The notes: a model not told the origin generated them from the letters alone. Positions 1 through 9,021 are shown, numbered from the stretch's first letter. The stretch: 64,000 nt of DNA from Acinetobacter sichuanensis (GCF_003024515.2 NZ_PYIX02000022.1:1-64000), one strand, 5' to 3'. A program made the numbers and translations.

Positions 1-64
1 TGGTCGAACCGTCCTTGATTTGTGAAAGCGCATCGTGAAGTGAGAAAGCACTTTTATCAATCAT
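1..64 (-). CDS. pcaI: 3-oxoadipate CoA-transferase subunit A, 5' fragment
   Basis: Only the first 21 codons are inside the window, on the minus strand; the rest lies before base 1. The N-terminus reads MIDKSAFSLHDALSQIKDG, the typical opening of the small subunit of 3-oxoacid/3-oxoadipate CoA-transferases (PcaI/CatI family). That enzyme transfers CoA from succinyl-CoA to 3-oxoadipate near the end of the beta-ketoadipate pathway. The divergent neighbour is a PcaU-type regulator with a PcaU-type operator between them, which favours pcaI over catI. Identity rests on few residues plus context. Confidence 0.7.
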   Translation of the reverse strand, partial: MIDKSAFSLHDALSQIKDGST

Positions 65-357
65 TAGACAACTCCATTTGCTATAAAAATAAAAAAAATA
101 AATCTAGCTCAGGATTGTGCTGAATATTCATAAGGAAAAATCACACCCAATCCCGAGTGTTTTTGTGTAGATTTCGCATATTCATTTTTATTGTTTTTTG
201 GATTTTGTTCTAGCATAAAATAGTAAAATTGTTCGATAAACAGTATAATTGTTCGATGATCGAACAATTATTCGTTTTTTGTTCACGTTTATGTCAATTT
301 TAAATTAACCTAATACGATAAGTATTTATGGTAAATCAACAAGGAATGTATTAAAAA
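65..357. promoter_or_regulatory. divergent pcaI/pcaU control region
   Basis: A 293-base AT-rich intergenic stretch between the start codons of the pcaI fragment and the IclR regulator. It contains the three-repeat operator annotated separately. No ORF is apparent. Both promoters should lie here; I did not assign -35/-10 boxes. Confidence 0.6.
228..268. promoter_or_regulatory. PcaU-type operator, three 10-bp repeats
   Basis: The 10-mer ATTGTTCGAT occurs perfectly at 228-237 and again at 248-257, and its inverse ATCGAACAAT at 259-268. Copies two and three form a palindrome and copy one is a direct repeat exactly 20 bp upstream of copy two. This is the architecture known for the PcaU binding site between pcaU and pcaI in Acinetobacter baylyi (palindrome plus a direct repeat after a 10-bp gap). 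It should mediate pcaI activation by protocatechuate and pcaU autoregulation. Confidence 0.8.
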
Positions 358-1182
358 ATGACTGTAGAAAATGAACTCGAAAAAAAGATTTTAGAAAACT
401 CAGAAAATAAAAAACTGATTCGACATGAAGATTTTGTAGCAGGTATCAGCAAAGGGATGGCGATCTTGGAATGTTTTGGTTCTGAACGTCATCGTTTAAA
501 TATTAGTATTGCCGCAGAGAAAACAGGCTTAACACGTGCAGCCGCAAGACGACATTTACTCACTTTAGAATATTTAGGTTATTTGGAATTTGATGGGCAT
601 TATTATTATTTAGCTCCTAAAGTTTTAAAGTTTTCAGGTGCTTACCTCAGTGGGTCGCAACTGCCAAAAATCTGTCAGCCTTTATTAAATTTATTAACCA
701 CACAAACTTCTCTCATCTTTTCAGTGATGGTTTTAGATGGTTTTGAAGCAATTACCATTGCTCGAAGCGCAGCACATCAACAGACAGATCGAGTCAATCC
801 TTATGGTTTGCATTTAGGTAATCGTTTACCTGCACATGCCACATCCGCAGGGAAAATTTTATTGGCACATTTAAGTTTGGAACAACAACAAGAATGGTTA
901 GAAAAATATCCATTAAAGCGACTGACCAAATATAGCTGTATGGATAATCAGCAGTTTTTACATATTTTAGATGAAATTAAAGAACAAGATTGGTGCTATT
1001 CTAGTGAAGAACATGAACTTGGGGTGCATGCTCTCGCTGTTCCTATTTATGGACCTAAAGGTAATGTTGTTGCTGCACTGAATATTGTATCGCCCACGAT
1101 GCGCACCACAAAAGAATATTTAATTCAGCAAATACTCCCTTTATTACAAGAAACTGCACGTGATTTAAGAAATGTAATTTAA
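358..1182 (+). CDS. pcaU: IclR-family regulator, PcaU/PobR type
   Basis: A 274-residue IclR-family protein: winged helix-turn-helix at about residues 27-90, then an effector-binding domain to the C-terminus. Sequence style and length match the PcaR/PcaU/PobR branch that senses protocatechuate or 4-hydroxybenzoate. It is divergent from pcaI with a perfect PcaU-type three-repeat operator between them, so I infer it activates the pca operon. It is convergent with an SDR gene ending only 21 bases away. A second IclR regulator of the same branch lies at 5797-6606, so the two could have divided effectors. The chosen ATG has AAGGA about 12 bases upstream. Confidence 0.75.
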   Translation: MTVENELEKKILENSENKKLIRHEDFVAGISKGMAILECFGSERHRLNISIAAEKTGLTRAAARRHLLTLEYLGYLEFDGHYYYLAPKVLKFSGAYLSGSQLPKICQPLLNLLTTQTSLIFSVMVLDGFEAITIARSAAHQQTDRVNPYGLHLGNRLPAHATSAGKILLAHLSLEQQQEWLEKYPLKRLTKYSCMDNQQFLHILDEIKEQDWCYSSEEHELGVHALAVPIYGPKGNVVAALNIVSPTMRTTKEYLIQQILPLLQETARDLRNVI

Positions 1183-1203
1183 ATTGTATCGGGCAAAAGT
1201 TGA

Positions 1204-1944
1204 TTATTGCGTGGTATATCCACCATCAATTGCATAATTTGCCCCAGTGATAAATGAAGCCTGATCTGAAAGTAAAAAGATGACCAAATTTGCAACTTCA
1301 TCCACTGTACCTAACCTTTGAATAGGATGTTTAATCTGTATTTCTTCGGTGTGAACTTGACGGATTAATGGCGTTTCGACATAACCTGGATGAATAGAAT
1401 TCACACGAATATTCTGCTGTGCATAATCTAGAGCAGCAGCTTTGCTTAGTCCAGTCACACCATGCTTTGCTGTGATATAAGCTGCCCGATTTTGAGTCGC
1501 AACAGTACCTAAAATAGAAGAGGTATTCACAATACTGCCACCGCCATTTTTCAACATTAATGGGATTTGAAAATGTAAACAATAAAAAATACTGTTTAAA
1601 TTTACATCTATTTGCTTATGCCATGTTTCAATAGATAAATCAGCAATACTTTTGACTGGACTTGCAATTCCAGCATTATTAAAGGCGAAATCTAAACCTG
1701 AAAAGTGTTGATCAATTTGCTTAATACAAGACTGCATAAACTCAACATTGGAAACATCACCCACCTGTAGCAAAATATCAACATGTGACCCGATTAAACG
1801 CACAGTTTCAGCTAAATGGTTTTGATTAATATCAATTAAACATAACTTGCAACCATATTTTGCTAACAAAATACTCGCAGCTTGCCCGATTCCAGAGCCA
1901 GCACCTGTCACCATGGCAACTTTATTTTCAAAATGATATTGCAT
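1204..1944 (-). CDS. SDR-family NAD(P)-dependent oxidoreductase
   Basis: A 246-residue classical short-chain dehydrogenase. The cofactor motif TGAGSGIG is near residue 14, an acidic residue after beta-2 (LIDIN) points to NAD(H), the NNAG motif is present, and the active site is Tyr-x3-Lys (YITAK). Its ATG follows AAGGAAG. It is the last gene of a minus-strand set with an aromatic-acid symporter, a NIPSNAP protein and a KstD-like flavoprotein. I infer it oxidises a cyclic alcohol to a ketone (or the reverse) in that pathway; the substrate cannot be read from sequence. Confidence 0.8.
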   Translation of the reverse strand: MQYHFENKVAMVTGAGSGIGQAASILLAKYGCKLCLIDINQNHLAETVRLIGSHVDILLQVGDVSNVEFMQSCIKQIDQHFSGLDFAFNNAGIASPVKSIADLSIETWHKQIDVNLNSIFYCLHFQIPLMLKNGGGSIVNTSSILGTVATQNRAAYITAKHGVTGLSKAAALDYAQQNIRVNSIHPGYVETPLIRQVHTEEIQIKHPIQRLGTVDEVANLVIFLLSDQASFITGANYAIDGGYTTQ

Positions 1945-2014
1945 AAATCTTCCTTGTTTTATAATAAGTGCTGTTGTTACTGATTTATAAATACCAACAA
2001 CACTTTGTTAAATA

Positions 2015-3358
2015 TTAATAATTTAAGCTTTTCACACTGGTAATTTTCTTTCTTGGCGATTGCAATAAAATTGCTAAACCTGATAAAAATGCAGGGATCA
2101 TTAATAAAGTAAACATCGTCTCTAGTGGAATTTTTGCATTAATCATCGCTGCTCCTGCAAAAGCACTTAAAATTGCACCTAAACGTCCGATGCCATTCAT
2201 CCACGTTGCCCCTGTTGCTCGCGCACTCGTTGGATAATAACCCATTGCAACCGAGGTTAAACCTGTAGAACCACCATTAAAAGTAAAGCCTAAAATCAAT
2301 GCCATCACACACATTAAATTAAAGTTTTGACTAAACTGACCTAAAGCATAAGTGGCAAATGTGCCCACCAACATTGCAATAAATAGAACCATTCGTGGGC
2401 GATATTGATCCATCAGCCAACCTAAAACCATACAACCTAAAGGTCCACCCAATTGAAAAAATGATGTGACTATAGCCGCTTGAGAAATACTGAATTGATT
2501 CATTTTAATCAGTGTAGGCAACCAACTACTGCATAAATAAATCAAGAACAATGCCATGAAATAAGCAATCCATAACATGACCGTACCATACAAATATTCA
2601 CGCGAAAGAATAAGCTTTAATCCCGTTTTTTCGGTTGGGATTTCATTTAAATAAAACTGATAATGTTCGAATTTTTGTTGAGGATATAAACGATGTAAAA
2701 TCAATTGGATTTTATCTTGTGCATTACCCTTTTTAACTAAATATGTAATCGATTCTGGCATTTTCCAATATAAAAATGGCGCTAAAATTAAAGGTAAAAC
2801 TCCACCCAAAACCAACATACTGCGCCAACCAAATTCAGGAATCATCCATGCAGCTAAAAAGCCCGCCGCCGCCGCGCCTAAAGAAAAACCACAATAAACA
2901 GTATTTACTGTAAATGAACGACGACGATCAGGTGCATATTCTGCTGCCAATGTTGCCGCATTGGGTGCAGCAGCACCTGCACCGAGTCCCGTTAAAAAAC
3001 GATAAATAATCAAATGCGTAATATCTGTTGAAAAAGCAGTCAATAAAGTAAAAATACCAAAGCCAATCAAACTCAAAATCAGTACAGGTTTACGCCCAAA
3101 CTTATCGGATAATGGTCCCGAAACCAAAGCTCCAATCGCTAAACCGACCAGTGCAGCGCTCAGCACAGGCGCGATTTGCTGTGCAGTAATGCCCCACTCT
3201 TGTATAATCTGCGGTGCAATTAAGCCCATGACCACCACATCAATACCATCAAGTGCAATAATAGCGAAACAGAAAAATAAAATGAGTTTTTGAAAATTTC
3301 CCACTTTATTTTCATTCAGTATTTTCTTAATATCCATCCTTTGCATACTTGTGCTCAT
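2015..3358 (-). CDS. MFS transporter, aromatic acid:H+ symporter family
   Basis: A 447-residue inner-membrane protein with about 12 hydrophobic segments. The loop 2-3 MFS motif reads GPLSDKFGRKP, and a DGIDVVVMG segment in TM1 is typical of the AAHS family (PcaK, BenK, MucK relatives). It probably imports the carboxylic acid used by the neighbouring flavoprotein and SDR genes. It lies 70 bases upstream of the SDR gene, on the same strand. The start is supported by AAGGAG nine bases upstream. It resembles the symporter at 19317-20663 in length and TM1 motif, suggesting paralogy. Confidence 0.85.
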   Translation of the reverse strand: MSTSMQRMDIKKILNENKVGNFQKLILFFCFAIIALDGIDVVVMGLIAPQIIQEWGITAQQIAPVLSAALVGLAIGALVSGPLSDKFGRKPVLILSLIGFGIFTLLTAFSTDITHLIIYRFLTGLGAGAAAPNAATLAAEYAPDRRRSFTVNTVYCGFSLGAAAAGFLAAWMIPEFGWRSMLVLGGVLPLILAPFLYWKMPESITYLVKKGNAQDKIQLILHRLYPQQKFEHYQFYLNEIPTEKTGLKLILSREYLYGTVMLWIAYFMALFLIYLCSSWLPTLIKMNQFSISQAAIVTSFFQLGGPLGCMVLGWLMDQYRPRMVLFIAMLVGTFATYALGQFSQNFNLMCVMALILGFTFNGGSTGLTSVAMGYYPTSARATGATWMNGIGRLGAILSAFAGAAMINAKIPLETMFTLLMIPAFLSGLAILLQSPRKKITSVKSLNY

Positions 3359-3442
3359 TTTTCATTCTCCTTATAAAAAAGCACGAAGCCCCTGTAGCAC
3401 TGCAATGACAGTACCGTTTCCAAAACACAGGGATTGATTGAT

Positions 3443-3465
3443 TTATGAATTAAATCGATTCATAA
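3443..3465. terminator. hairpin between NIPSNAP and MFS genes
   Basis: Perfect 8-bp arms TTATGAAT / ATTCATAA around a 7-base loop in the 124-base gap between two co-oriented minus-strand genes. It could be a weak terminator, a processing site or an operator; there is no strong T-run. Confidence 0.3.
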
Positions 3466-3482
3466 AATGATTTAAAAATGAA

Positions 3483-3812
3483 TCATGAAGTAAATGACTT
3501 TAAATGTACTGGTCGCACCAATTGGTTTGTTTGCGACTGCACAAGTCCTTCAGTTTGTTGTAAATAGACTTGAAAATCAGGGTCAGTATCTCGCGCTAAA
3601 CTACGCTTTTCATAATCATCTAAACTATCGTAACCCCACAAATGCACCACCTGATTTAATGAACCAATGGTCGTGACATAAAACCCTAAAGGCTGCCCAA
3701 GATGTTTTTTCAATACAGGCATTGCTAAATTATCAAATAACGCTAAAAATTTTGGCAACATACGTGGCGTAATGGTATAAATTCGATGGTCAACAATTGC
3801 TTTATGAAACAT
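3483..3812 (-). CDS. NIPSNAP-family protein
   Basis: A 109-residue protein matching a single NIPSNAP domain (dimeric alpha-beta barrel type): MFHKAIVDHRIYTITPR near the start, then a WGYDSLDDYEKR segment around residues 60-70. Such small proteins often accompany flavin oxidoreductases in catabolic clusters, but their chemistry is generally undefined. Its ATG lies inside the end of the upstream flavoprotein gene (11-base overlap) with a GAGGAG site, indicating translational coupling and a linked role. It may be an accessory isomerase or a product-handling protein; that is inference. Confidence 0.75.
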   Translation of the reverse strand: MFHKAIVDHRIYTITPRMLPKFLALFDNLAMPVLKKHLGQPLGFYVTTIGSLNQVVHLWGYDSLDDYEKRSLARDTDPDFQVYLQQTEGLVQSQTNQLVRPVHLKSFTS

Positions 3813-5592
3813 TTTGCATCTCCTCTTGGTTTTGTTGTGCTAATCCTTTACCGCCTTTGGCTAAATTTGCAATATGTAACCCTGTCAAATAACCAAAAGT
3901 CATGATGGGTCCCAATGTAATGCCTGCACCTGGATAATTTCCGCCCATCATACTGGCACGATCATTTCCTACCGCATATAAGCCAACAATTTTTTGATTT
4001 TTCGAGTTAAGCACTTCTCCAGTGACCGCTGTTCTAAGTCCATCAAATGTGCCCAGATCACCCATAAAGACTTTTACTGCATAAAAAGGTCCTACTGAAA
4101 CAGGTGCAATACACGGATTTGGCATATGTTCGGGGTCTGCTAAATAACGATTAAATGCTGTTGAACCACGTTGAAATGTAGGATCTTCACCATTTACCGC
4201 ATGTTTGTTGTATTCAATAATCGTATCGCTTAGATTTTTAGCATCAATTCCTGCATTTTTTGCTAACTCCTCTATGGTGTTTCCTTTCATTAAATAGCCA
4301 TTTTTCACTAAGCCTGATAATGGCATTGGTGCAGGTTTTGCATAGCCTAGACCATATTTAGCAATGGTTTTTTGGTCACAAATTAACCACATTGCAGTTT
4401 CGGACATCCCTTGACATGCTCGAAATAAAGCAGCACCAACATCATGATAAGAGTTTGACTCGTTGGTAAAACGTTGCCCATTTTTTAGAACGCCAATAAT
4501 GCCGGGCTTATAACGATCTAATAAATGTGGAAATACGCCATAACCCTCAGCTTGTGGCACTTTTGAAACAGGCATCCATGCGGCAGCATCTTGATATTGA
4601 ATATCGACTGCACCGCCGACTTGTTCTGCCATGCGGCAACCATCACCTGTATTACTGCTTGGAACTGGGGAGATATGTTCTCCACCTGTTTTTAAATGTG
4701 CATAAGTTGTTTTTAAACGTGTAATATCATGTGAAAAACCACCACATGCCAACACAACACCATGCTTTGATTTAAGCTTTAATTTTTTACCTTCTTGTAA
4801 AATTTCTACACCTACAATTTTCCCCGATTCTTGTAGCAATTTTTGTACGGGTGTTGATGTATAAATCGGAATATCTAAATCAAAAGCTGATTTTGCCAAG
4901 CGTGCTGCCAAAGCATTTCCACTGGTCACATTAGTTCCTCGACCATAAAAAGCCAATTCTTTCATATGAATGGCTAAACGCTTTGCTACATACATAAATG
5001 AAGTAAATGATTTAGTTGCATTAAAAAAATGTTTTAAATCTGCATTTGACGAATTAAACATCATGCCCATAAAAGTAATGGTTTTTAAGGGTGGACGTAA
5101 ACGTTTCATATTTTCGCCTAAACTACGAATATCAAACGGTGCAGCTAAAATAGAACGTCCAACCTCAACCCCACCCGATACATCAGGATGATAATCTGGA
5201 TACAAAGTAGGAATAAATTTGACTGTGGTTTCTTTCTCAAAAAAATCGATCATTTTAGGTCCATAGTCTAAAAAGGCATCGACTGCTTGAGCATTATAAA
5301 AATTTTGAGTTTCGTGTTTTAGATAGTTAATTGCTGCTTGTTTTGAATCTTGAATACCATTTTTTTTAGCGTGTGGATTATTGGGAATCCAAAGCACTCC
5401 ACCAGAAAATGCAGTTGTACCACCAAAAACTGCATCCTTTTCTAAGACAATCACCTTTAGCCCCTGCTTTTTCGCGGTAATTGCCGTCGATAATCCTCCT
5501 GCACCTGAACCTATTACAATCAAATCCCAATCATTTTGTTGATCTAATGCATCATGCATATCTTCACTCCATGCAAATAACTCTTCATCCAT
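3802..5592 (-). CDS. FAD-dependent oxidoreductase, 3-ketosteroid delta1-dehydrogenase-like
   Basis: A 596-residue flavoprotein of the fumarate reductase/KstD superfamily. The FAD dinucleotide motif GSGAGGLSTA lies at residues 28-37, followed by GGTTAFSGGVLWIPNN, and a C-terminal NYPGAGITLGPIMTFGY segment is typical of KstD-like desaturases. No signal peptide is seen, so it is cytoplasmic. Such enzymes insert ring double bonds next to a keto group. The genes around it (aromatic-acid symporter, SDR, PcaU-type regulators) suggest the substrate is a cyclic keto acid that becomes aromatic rather than a steroid; this is inference. Upstream lies a candidate IclR operator. Confidence 0.75.
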   Translation of the reverse strand: MDEELFAWSEDMHDALDQQNDWDLIVIGSGAGGLSTAITAKKQGLKVIVLEKDAVFGGTTAFSGGVLWIPNNPHAKKNGIQDSKQAAINYLKHETQNFYNAQAVDAFLDYGPKMIDFFEKETTVKFIPTLYPDYHPDVSGGVEVGRSILAAPFDIRSLGENMKRLRPPLKTITFMGMMFNSSNADLKHFFNATKSFTSFMYVAKRLAIHMKELAFYGRGTNVTSGNALAARLAKSAFDLDIPIYTSTPVQKLLQESGKIVGVEILQEGKKLKLKSKHGVVLACGGFSHDITRLKTTYAHLKTGGEHISPVPSSNTGDGCRMAEQVGGAVDIQYQDAAAWMPVSKVPQAEGYGVFPHLLDRYKPGIIGVLKNGQRFTNESNSYHDVGAALFRACQGMSETAMWLICDQKTIAKYGLGYAKPAPMPLSGLVKNGYLMKGNTIEELAKNAGIDAKNLSDTIIEYNKHAVNGEDPTFQRGSTAFNRYLADPEHMPNPCIAPVSVGPFYAVKVFMGDLGTFDGLRTAVTGEVLNSKNQKIVGLYAVGNDRASMMGGNYPGAGITLGPIMTFGYLTGLHIANLAKGGKGLAQQNQEEMQNVS

Positions 5593-5699
5593 GCTTCGTT
5601 ATTATCGAAACACACTCAGAATGATGTTTTGACTTTTCCTTTGTTTTTTAAACTAATGATGAAAAAGTCATTCGCAAAGTGTAAAATTCAATCAATGCG

Positions 5700-5751
5700 C
5701 GATGATCGTACATATCAGATAATATTCGTACAAATACTATGAAACGAATAT
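5700..5751. promoter_or_regulatory. candidate operator of the second IclR regulator
   Basis: In the 204-base gap before the flavoprotein gene, GATCGTAC (5704-5711) and ATTCGTAC (5724-5731) are half-sites spaced exactly 20 bp. ATATTCGT (5722-5729) forms a perfect inverted repeat with ACGAATAT (5744-5751). The 20-bp spacing of half-sites resembles the PcaU operator near base 230. The 10-mer CGATGATCGT (5700-5709) recurs at 6631-6640, at the start region of the IclR gene itself. Binding by that regulator is inferred. Confidence 0.5.
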
Positions 5752-5796
5752 CGTGACTGTGATCAATCATCCCAATATTCAAGATCATGAGGGGTT

Positions 5797-6606
5797 TTAA
5801 ATCATATCGCGTATTTCCTTTGCAGCCTGTCTTAGCATAGGCACAATGGTATTCACCAAATAAAAATCATTGACTTTATTGACTGATGCCACAGCGTTCA
5901 TCGCGGCAATGAGTTCTCCCTTTTGATTAATGATAGGGACTGCAACTGCAACAACCCCAAGTTCATATTCCTCACTAGAAATACAATAAGCCTGCGCTCT
6001 AATCTTCTGTAATTCTTGTAAAAAAACGTCCTGCTCAGTCATTGTATAATGGGTAAAGCGACGTAATTCATAATGCTCAAGCCATTGTTTTTGCTCTTCA
6101 AGACTTCTTTGTGAAAGTAATACTTTACCTGTAGATGCAGTATGTGCTGGTATTCTATTGCCGAGATGAATGCCAAAAGGGCTGACTCGAAACTCCTCAT
6201 GCTGCGGTGAAATACTACGTGCCACAGGAACCAATTCATGATGGTCTAAAACAACAACAGAAAAAACCAAAGAAGTTTTTGCCGCTAAAATATTCAGTAC
6301 AGGTTGAGCTATTTTAGGTAAATGTGCTGTATGTAAATATGCACCAGAAAATTTTAAAACTTTATGTGTTAGCCAGTAATAATAATCATCTGTGTCTAAA
6401 TACCCTAAAAATTTCAATGTTTTTAGATAACGTCTGGCTGCCGTTCTGGTTAAACCTGTACGTTCTGCTGTTTGTGTGACATTGAGGCGCTGTCGGTCTG
6501 AGCCAAACGCTTCTAGAATACTGAGTCCTTTTGCTAGACCTGCAATATAATCATCATATTTTATCTGCTCACCTGATAATTCATCCTGAATTAATTCATC
6601 ACGCAT
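5797..6606 (-). CDS. IclR-family regulator, PcaU/PobR-like
   Basis: A protein of 269 residues from the ATG at 6606, which has an AGAGAG site just upstream; an in-frame GTG at 6645 is the alternative. The N-terminal winged helix (DDYIAGLAKGLSILEAFGSDRQRLN) and C-terminal effector domain align along their whole length with the PcaU-like protein at 358-1182. It sits between the flavoprotein operon (downstream, same strand) and a divergent SDR gene, so it most likely controls both. Its effector is unknown; by family it would be an aromatic or hydroaromatic acid. Confidence 0.8.
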   Translation of the reverse strand: MRDELIQDELSGEQIKYDDYIAGLAKGLSILEAFGSDRQRLNVTQTAERTGLTRTAARRYLKTLKFLGYLDTDDYYYWLTHKVLKFSGAYLHTAHLPKIAQPVLNILAAKTSLVFSVVVLDHHELVPVARSISPQHEEFRVSPFGIHLGNRIPAHTASTGKVLLSQRSLEEQKQWLEHYELRRFTHYTMTEQDVFLQELQKIRAQAYCISSEEYELGVVAVAVPIINQKGELIAAMNAVASVNKVNDFYLVNTIVPMLRQAAKEIRDMI

Positions 6607-6785
6607 ATCATTCTCTCTTTGTTGTTTTGCACGATCATCGTCCACTTGATATGAATACCGTTCAAAAGCATATTTGTAAACTACTCAAATTATTTTTTAG
6701 TGGCTAATTTAAATTTAGGTCATTAATCAATGCCAAATTTTTAGCATTTAGGCTGCTTATTTATTATTGAATCAAGGAACGAAAA

Positions 6786-7526
6786 ATGTCTAGACTGAAA
6801 GACAAAGTATGCATAATCACAGGCGCAGCATCAGGTATGGGGGAAGCTGAAGCTTTTGCTTTTGCCACACAAGGGGCAAAACTTGTGATTGCAGATCTGA
6901 ATATTGAATCTGCTCAACAGGTTGCAGATAAAATTAGACAAATGGGCAATGAAGTACTTGTTGTACAGGTTGATATTACTGAAAAGACTCAATTAGAAAA
7001 CTTAGTTCAGACCACACTACAACACTTTGGCAGAATTGATGTTTTGCTGAATAATGCAGGTATTTTTGATAAATATATAAATAGCTTAGACACCAGTGAA
7101 CAACTTTGGGATTTAGTTTTTAATATTAACGTGAAATCTATTTTTAATTTAAGTAATTTAGTCTTGCCACACATGATTGAACAAAAATCTGGTGCGATTA
7201 TCAATATTGGCTCAATTGCTGGACTTGTTGCAAAAATGGGGGGCGCATCTTATACCGCATCAAAACATGCTGTACTGGGTTATACCAAGCATCTTGCTGC
7301 CGAATATGGCAAATTTGGGATTAAAATCAATGCCATTTGTCCGGGAACAATTCGCACTCCGATGACTGCTGAGATGTTAAAAACTCGCCCTACTGACAAA
7401 ATTCCTTTAGATCGTTTTGGTGAAGTCAATGAAGTTGCTGACTTAGCGATATTTTTAGCATCGGATGAAGCTCAGTTTATGTCAGGTGCATGTATTACGA
7501 TTGATGGAGGATTTACCAGTATTTAA
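6786..7526 (+). CDS. SDR-family oxidoreductase
   Basis: A 246-residue short-chain dehydrogenase with the cofactor motif TGAASGMG, an acidic residue after beta-2 (VIADLN, favouring NAD), an NNAG motif and the catalytic YTASK. It is divergent from the IclR regulator at 5797-6606, with 179 bases between start codons, and its ATG follows AAGGAA. It is a different SDR from the one at 1204-1944, so the cluster has two dehydrogenases plus a desaturase. Substrate is not deducible. Confidence 0.8.
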   Translation: MSRLKDKVCIITGAASGMGEAEAFAFATQGAKLVIADLNIESAQQVADKIRQMGNEVLVVQVDITEKTQLENLVQTTLQHFGRIDVLLNNAGIFDKYINSLDTSEQLWDLVFNINVKSIFNLSNLVLPHMIEQKSGAIINIGSIAGLVAKMGGASYTASKHAVLGYTKHLAAEYGKFGIKINAICPGTIRTPMTAEMLKTRPTDKIPLDRFGEVNEVADLAIFLASDEAQFMSGACITIDGGFTSI

Positions 7527-7642
7527 ATTTTTATTTATAAAATAAATGCGTTTAATCATCTCATTTTCATCTAGTATTTTTAATATAAATCATAATGATA
7601 CAATTGAATTTTATGTGATATTTAAAAATCTTATTGAAAAAT

Positions 7643-7683
7643 AAGCATGAATATAAAAGAGGTCATTATTTATATTCATGCTT
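7643..7683. terminator. bidirectional terminator hairpin
   Basis: A perfect 15-bp stem (AAGCATGAATATAAA / TTTATATTCATGCTT) with an 11-base loop between two convergent genes (SDR ending 7526, MFS ending 7710). Confidence 0.7.
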
Positions 7684-7709
7684 AGGCTATTTGTTATTGA
7701 ACAGTGATC

Positions 7710-8924
7710 TTACTTTTTTGTATTAGGTAAAAATAATGAACCAATTCCTAATAAAGGTAAGAATGAACACAGCATAAATACCCATTGAATCCCTTGGTGG
7801 TCTGCAAGATAACCTAAGGCTGCTGCCGCAATCCCACTGATGCCAAACATTAAACCAAACATCATGCCTGCAATCATGCCAACACGCCCCGGCACTGCTT
7901 CCTGTGCATAAACCACCATGGCTGAAAAAGCAGAAGACATCACCAAGCCTGAAATCACAGATAAAATCAATGTCCAAGTCAGATCTGCATGAGGCAAAAT
8001 CAGCGCAAAAGGTGCCATACCGACAAAGGAAATAATGATGACCGCTTTACGTCCAATTTTATCGCCTATCGGTCCTCCAACAAAGGTTCCCAAAGCGACG
8101 GCAGCCAAAAAGCCAAATAAATAAAATTGTGCTGTTTTTAAGGAAAGATCAAACTTTTCCATTAAATAGAAGGTGTAATAATTGCTTAGACTGACAATAT
8201 AAGTAAATTTTGCCAACATCAAAATCGCAATCAAACCCAAAGCCCGATATAAAGTTTTACCATGCAATTTGTTTTGAATCGCCTGAGAAGCTGCATTGAC
8301 AGTGCTTTTTTTATGTTTAATCGTCCATCGACTGACTTGATACAGCACCCAAATCGCCAATAATGCAAATAACATAAACCATGCTGTTGCCGCCTGACCA
8401 TTGGGGATAATAATCGCTGCTGCCAATAATGGACCAATCGCTGAACCTGAATTTCCGCCCACCTGAAACGCAGATTGTGCTGTACCAAATTTACCACCCG
8501 ATGCCATTCGTGCCACACGTGACGCTTCAGGATGAAAAGTTGAAGAACCGACGCCAATCAGTGCAGATGAAAGCAATAACATGCCAAAATTTGCTGAAAA
8601 TGCCAAACCTGCAATCCCGATCAAAGTTACCCCCATCCCCATTGGTAATAAATAGGGTTTAGGATGTTTGTCGGTATATAACCCAATCCAAGGTTGTAAT
8701 AATGATGCAGTCACTTGATAGACCAATGAAATCAGACCAATCTGGGTAAAACTGAGTTGGAAATTGACTTTCAGCATAGGATAAATTGCAGGAAGTACCG
8801 CCTGAATCAAATCGTTAAGTAAATGTGCAATCGCCACTGCGGCAATCATCGATGTGACCATTTGAGTCGGTTGATTTGAAACAGTTGTAGTGCCAATTTC
8901 ACTAGATTGAGGATTCGGCATCAT
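7710..8924 (-). CDS. MFS efflux transporter, fosmidomycin-resistance (Fsr) type
   Basis: A 404-residue inner-membrane protein with about 12 predicted TM segments. The HLLNDLIQAVLPAIYPMLK opening, the GSSTFHPEASR segment and the FQVGGNSGSAIGPLL helix are hallmarks of the Fsr family of drug and metabolite exporters. It is divergent from an AraC-type regulator at 9022, an arrangement like other AraC-controlled MFS exporters, so I infer effector-induced efflux. Downstream is a strong hairpin shared with the convergent SDR gene. Confidence 0.85.
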   Translation of the reverse strand: MMPNPQSSEIGTTTVSNQPTQMVTSMIAAVAIAHLLNDLIQAVLPAIYPMLKVNFQLSFTQIGLISLVYQVTASLLQPWIGLYTDKHPKPYLLPMGMGVTLIGIAGLAFSANFGMLLLSSALIGVGSSTFHPEASRVARMASGGKFGTAQSAFQVGGNSGSAIGPLLAAAIIIPNGQAATAWFMLFALLAIWVLYQVSRWTIKHKKSTVNAASQAIQNKLHGKTLYRALGLIAILMLAKFTYIVSLSNYYTFYLMEKFDLSLKTAQFYLFGFLAAVALGTFVGGPIGDKIGRKAVIIISFVGMAPFALILPHADLTWTLILSVISGLVMSSAFSAMVVYAQEAVPGRVGMIAGMMFGLMFGISGIAAAALGYLADHQGIQWVFMLCSFLPLLGIGSLFLPNTKK

Positions 8925-9021
8925 ATATATCCTAGATCAGAGGTAGGAAGATGCATTATAATTCGTCATATCAAAGCTTATATTCCAACAATCATCGTTT
9001 AAGTGACAATTGAGTTGAATT

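Noticed and set aside
3802..5592. Steroid catabolism gene kstD
   Set aside because: The fold matches, but no other steroid genes are in the window and the neighbours point to cyclic acids; kept as KstD-like only.
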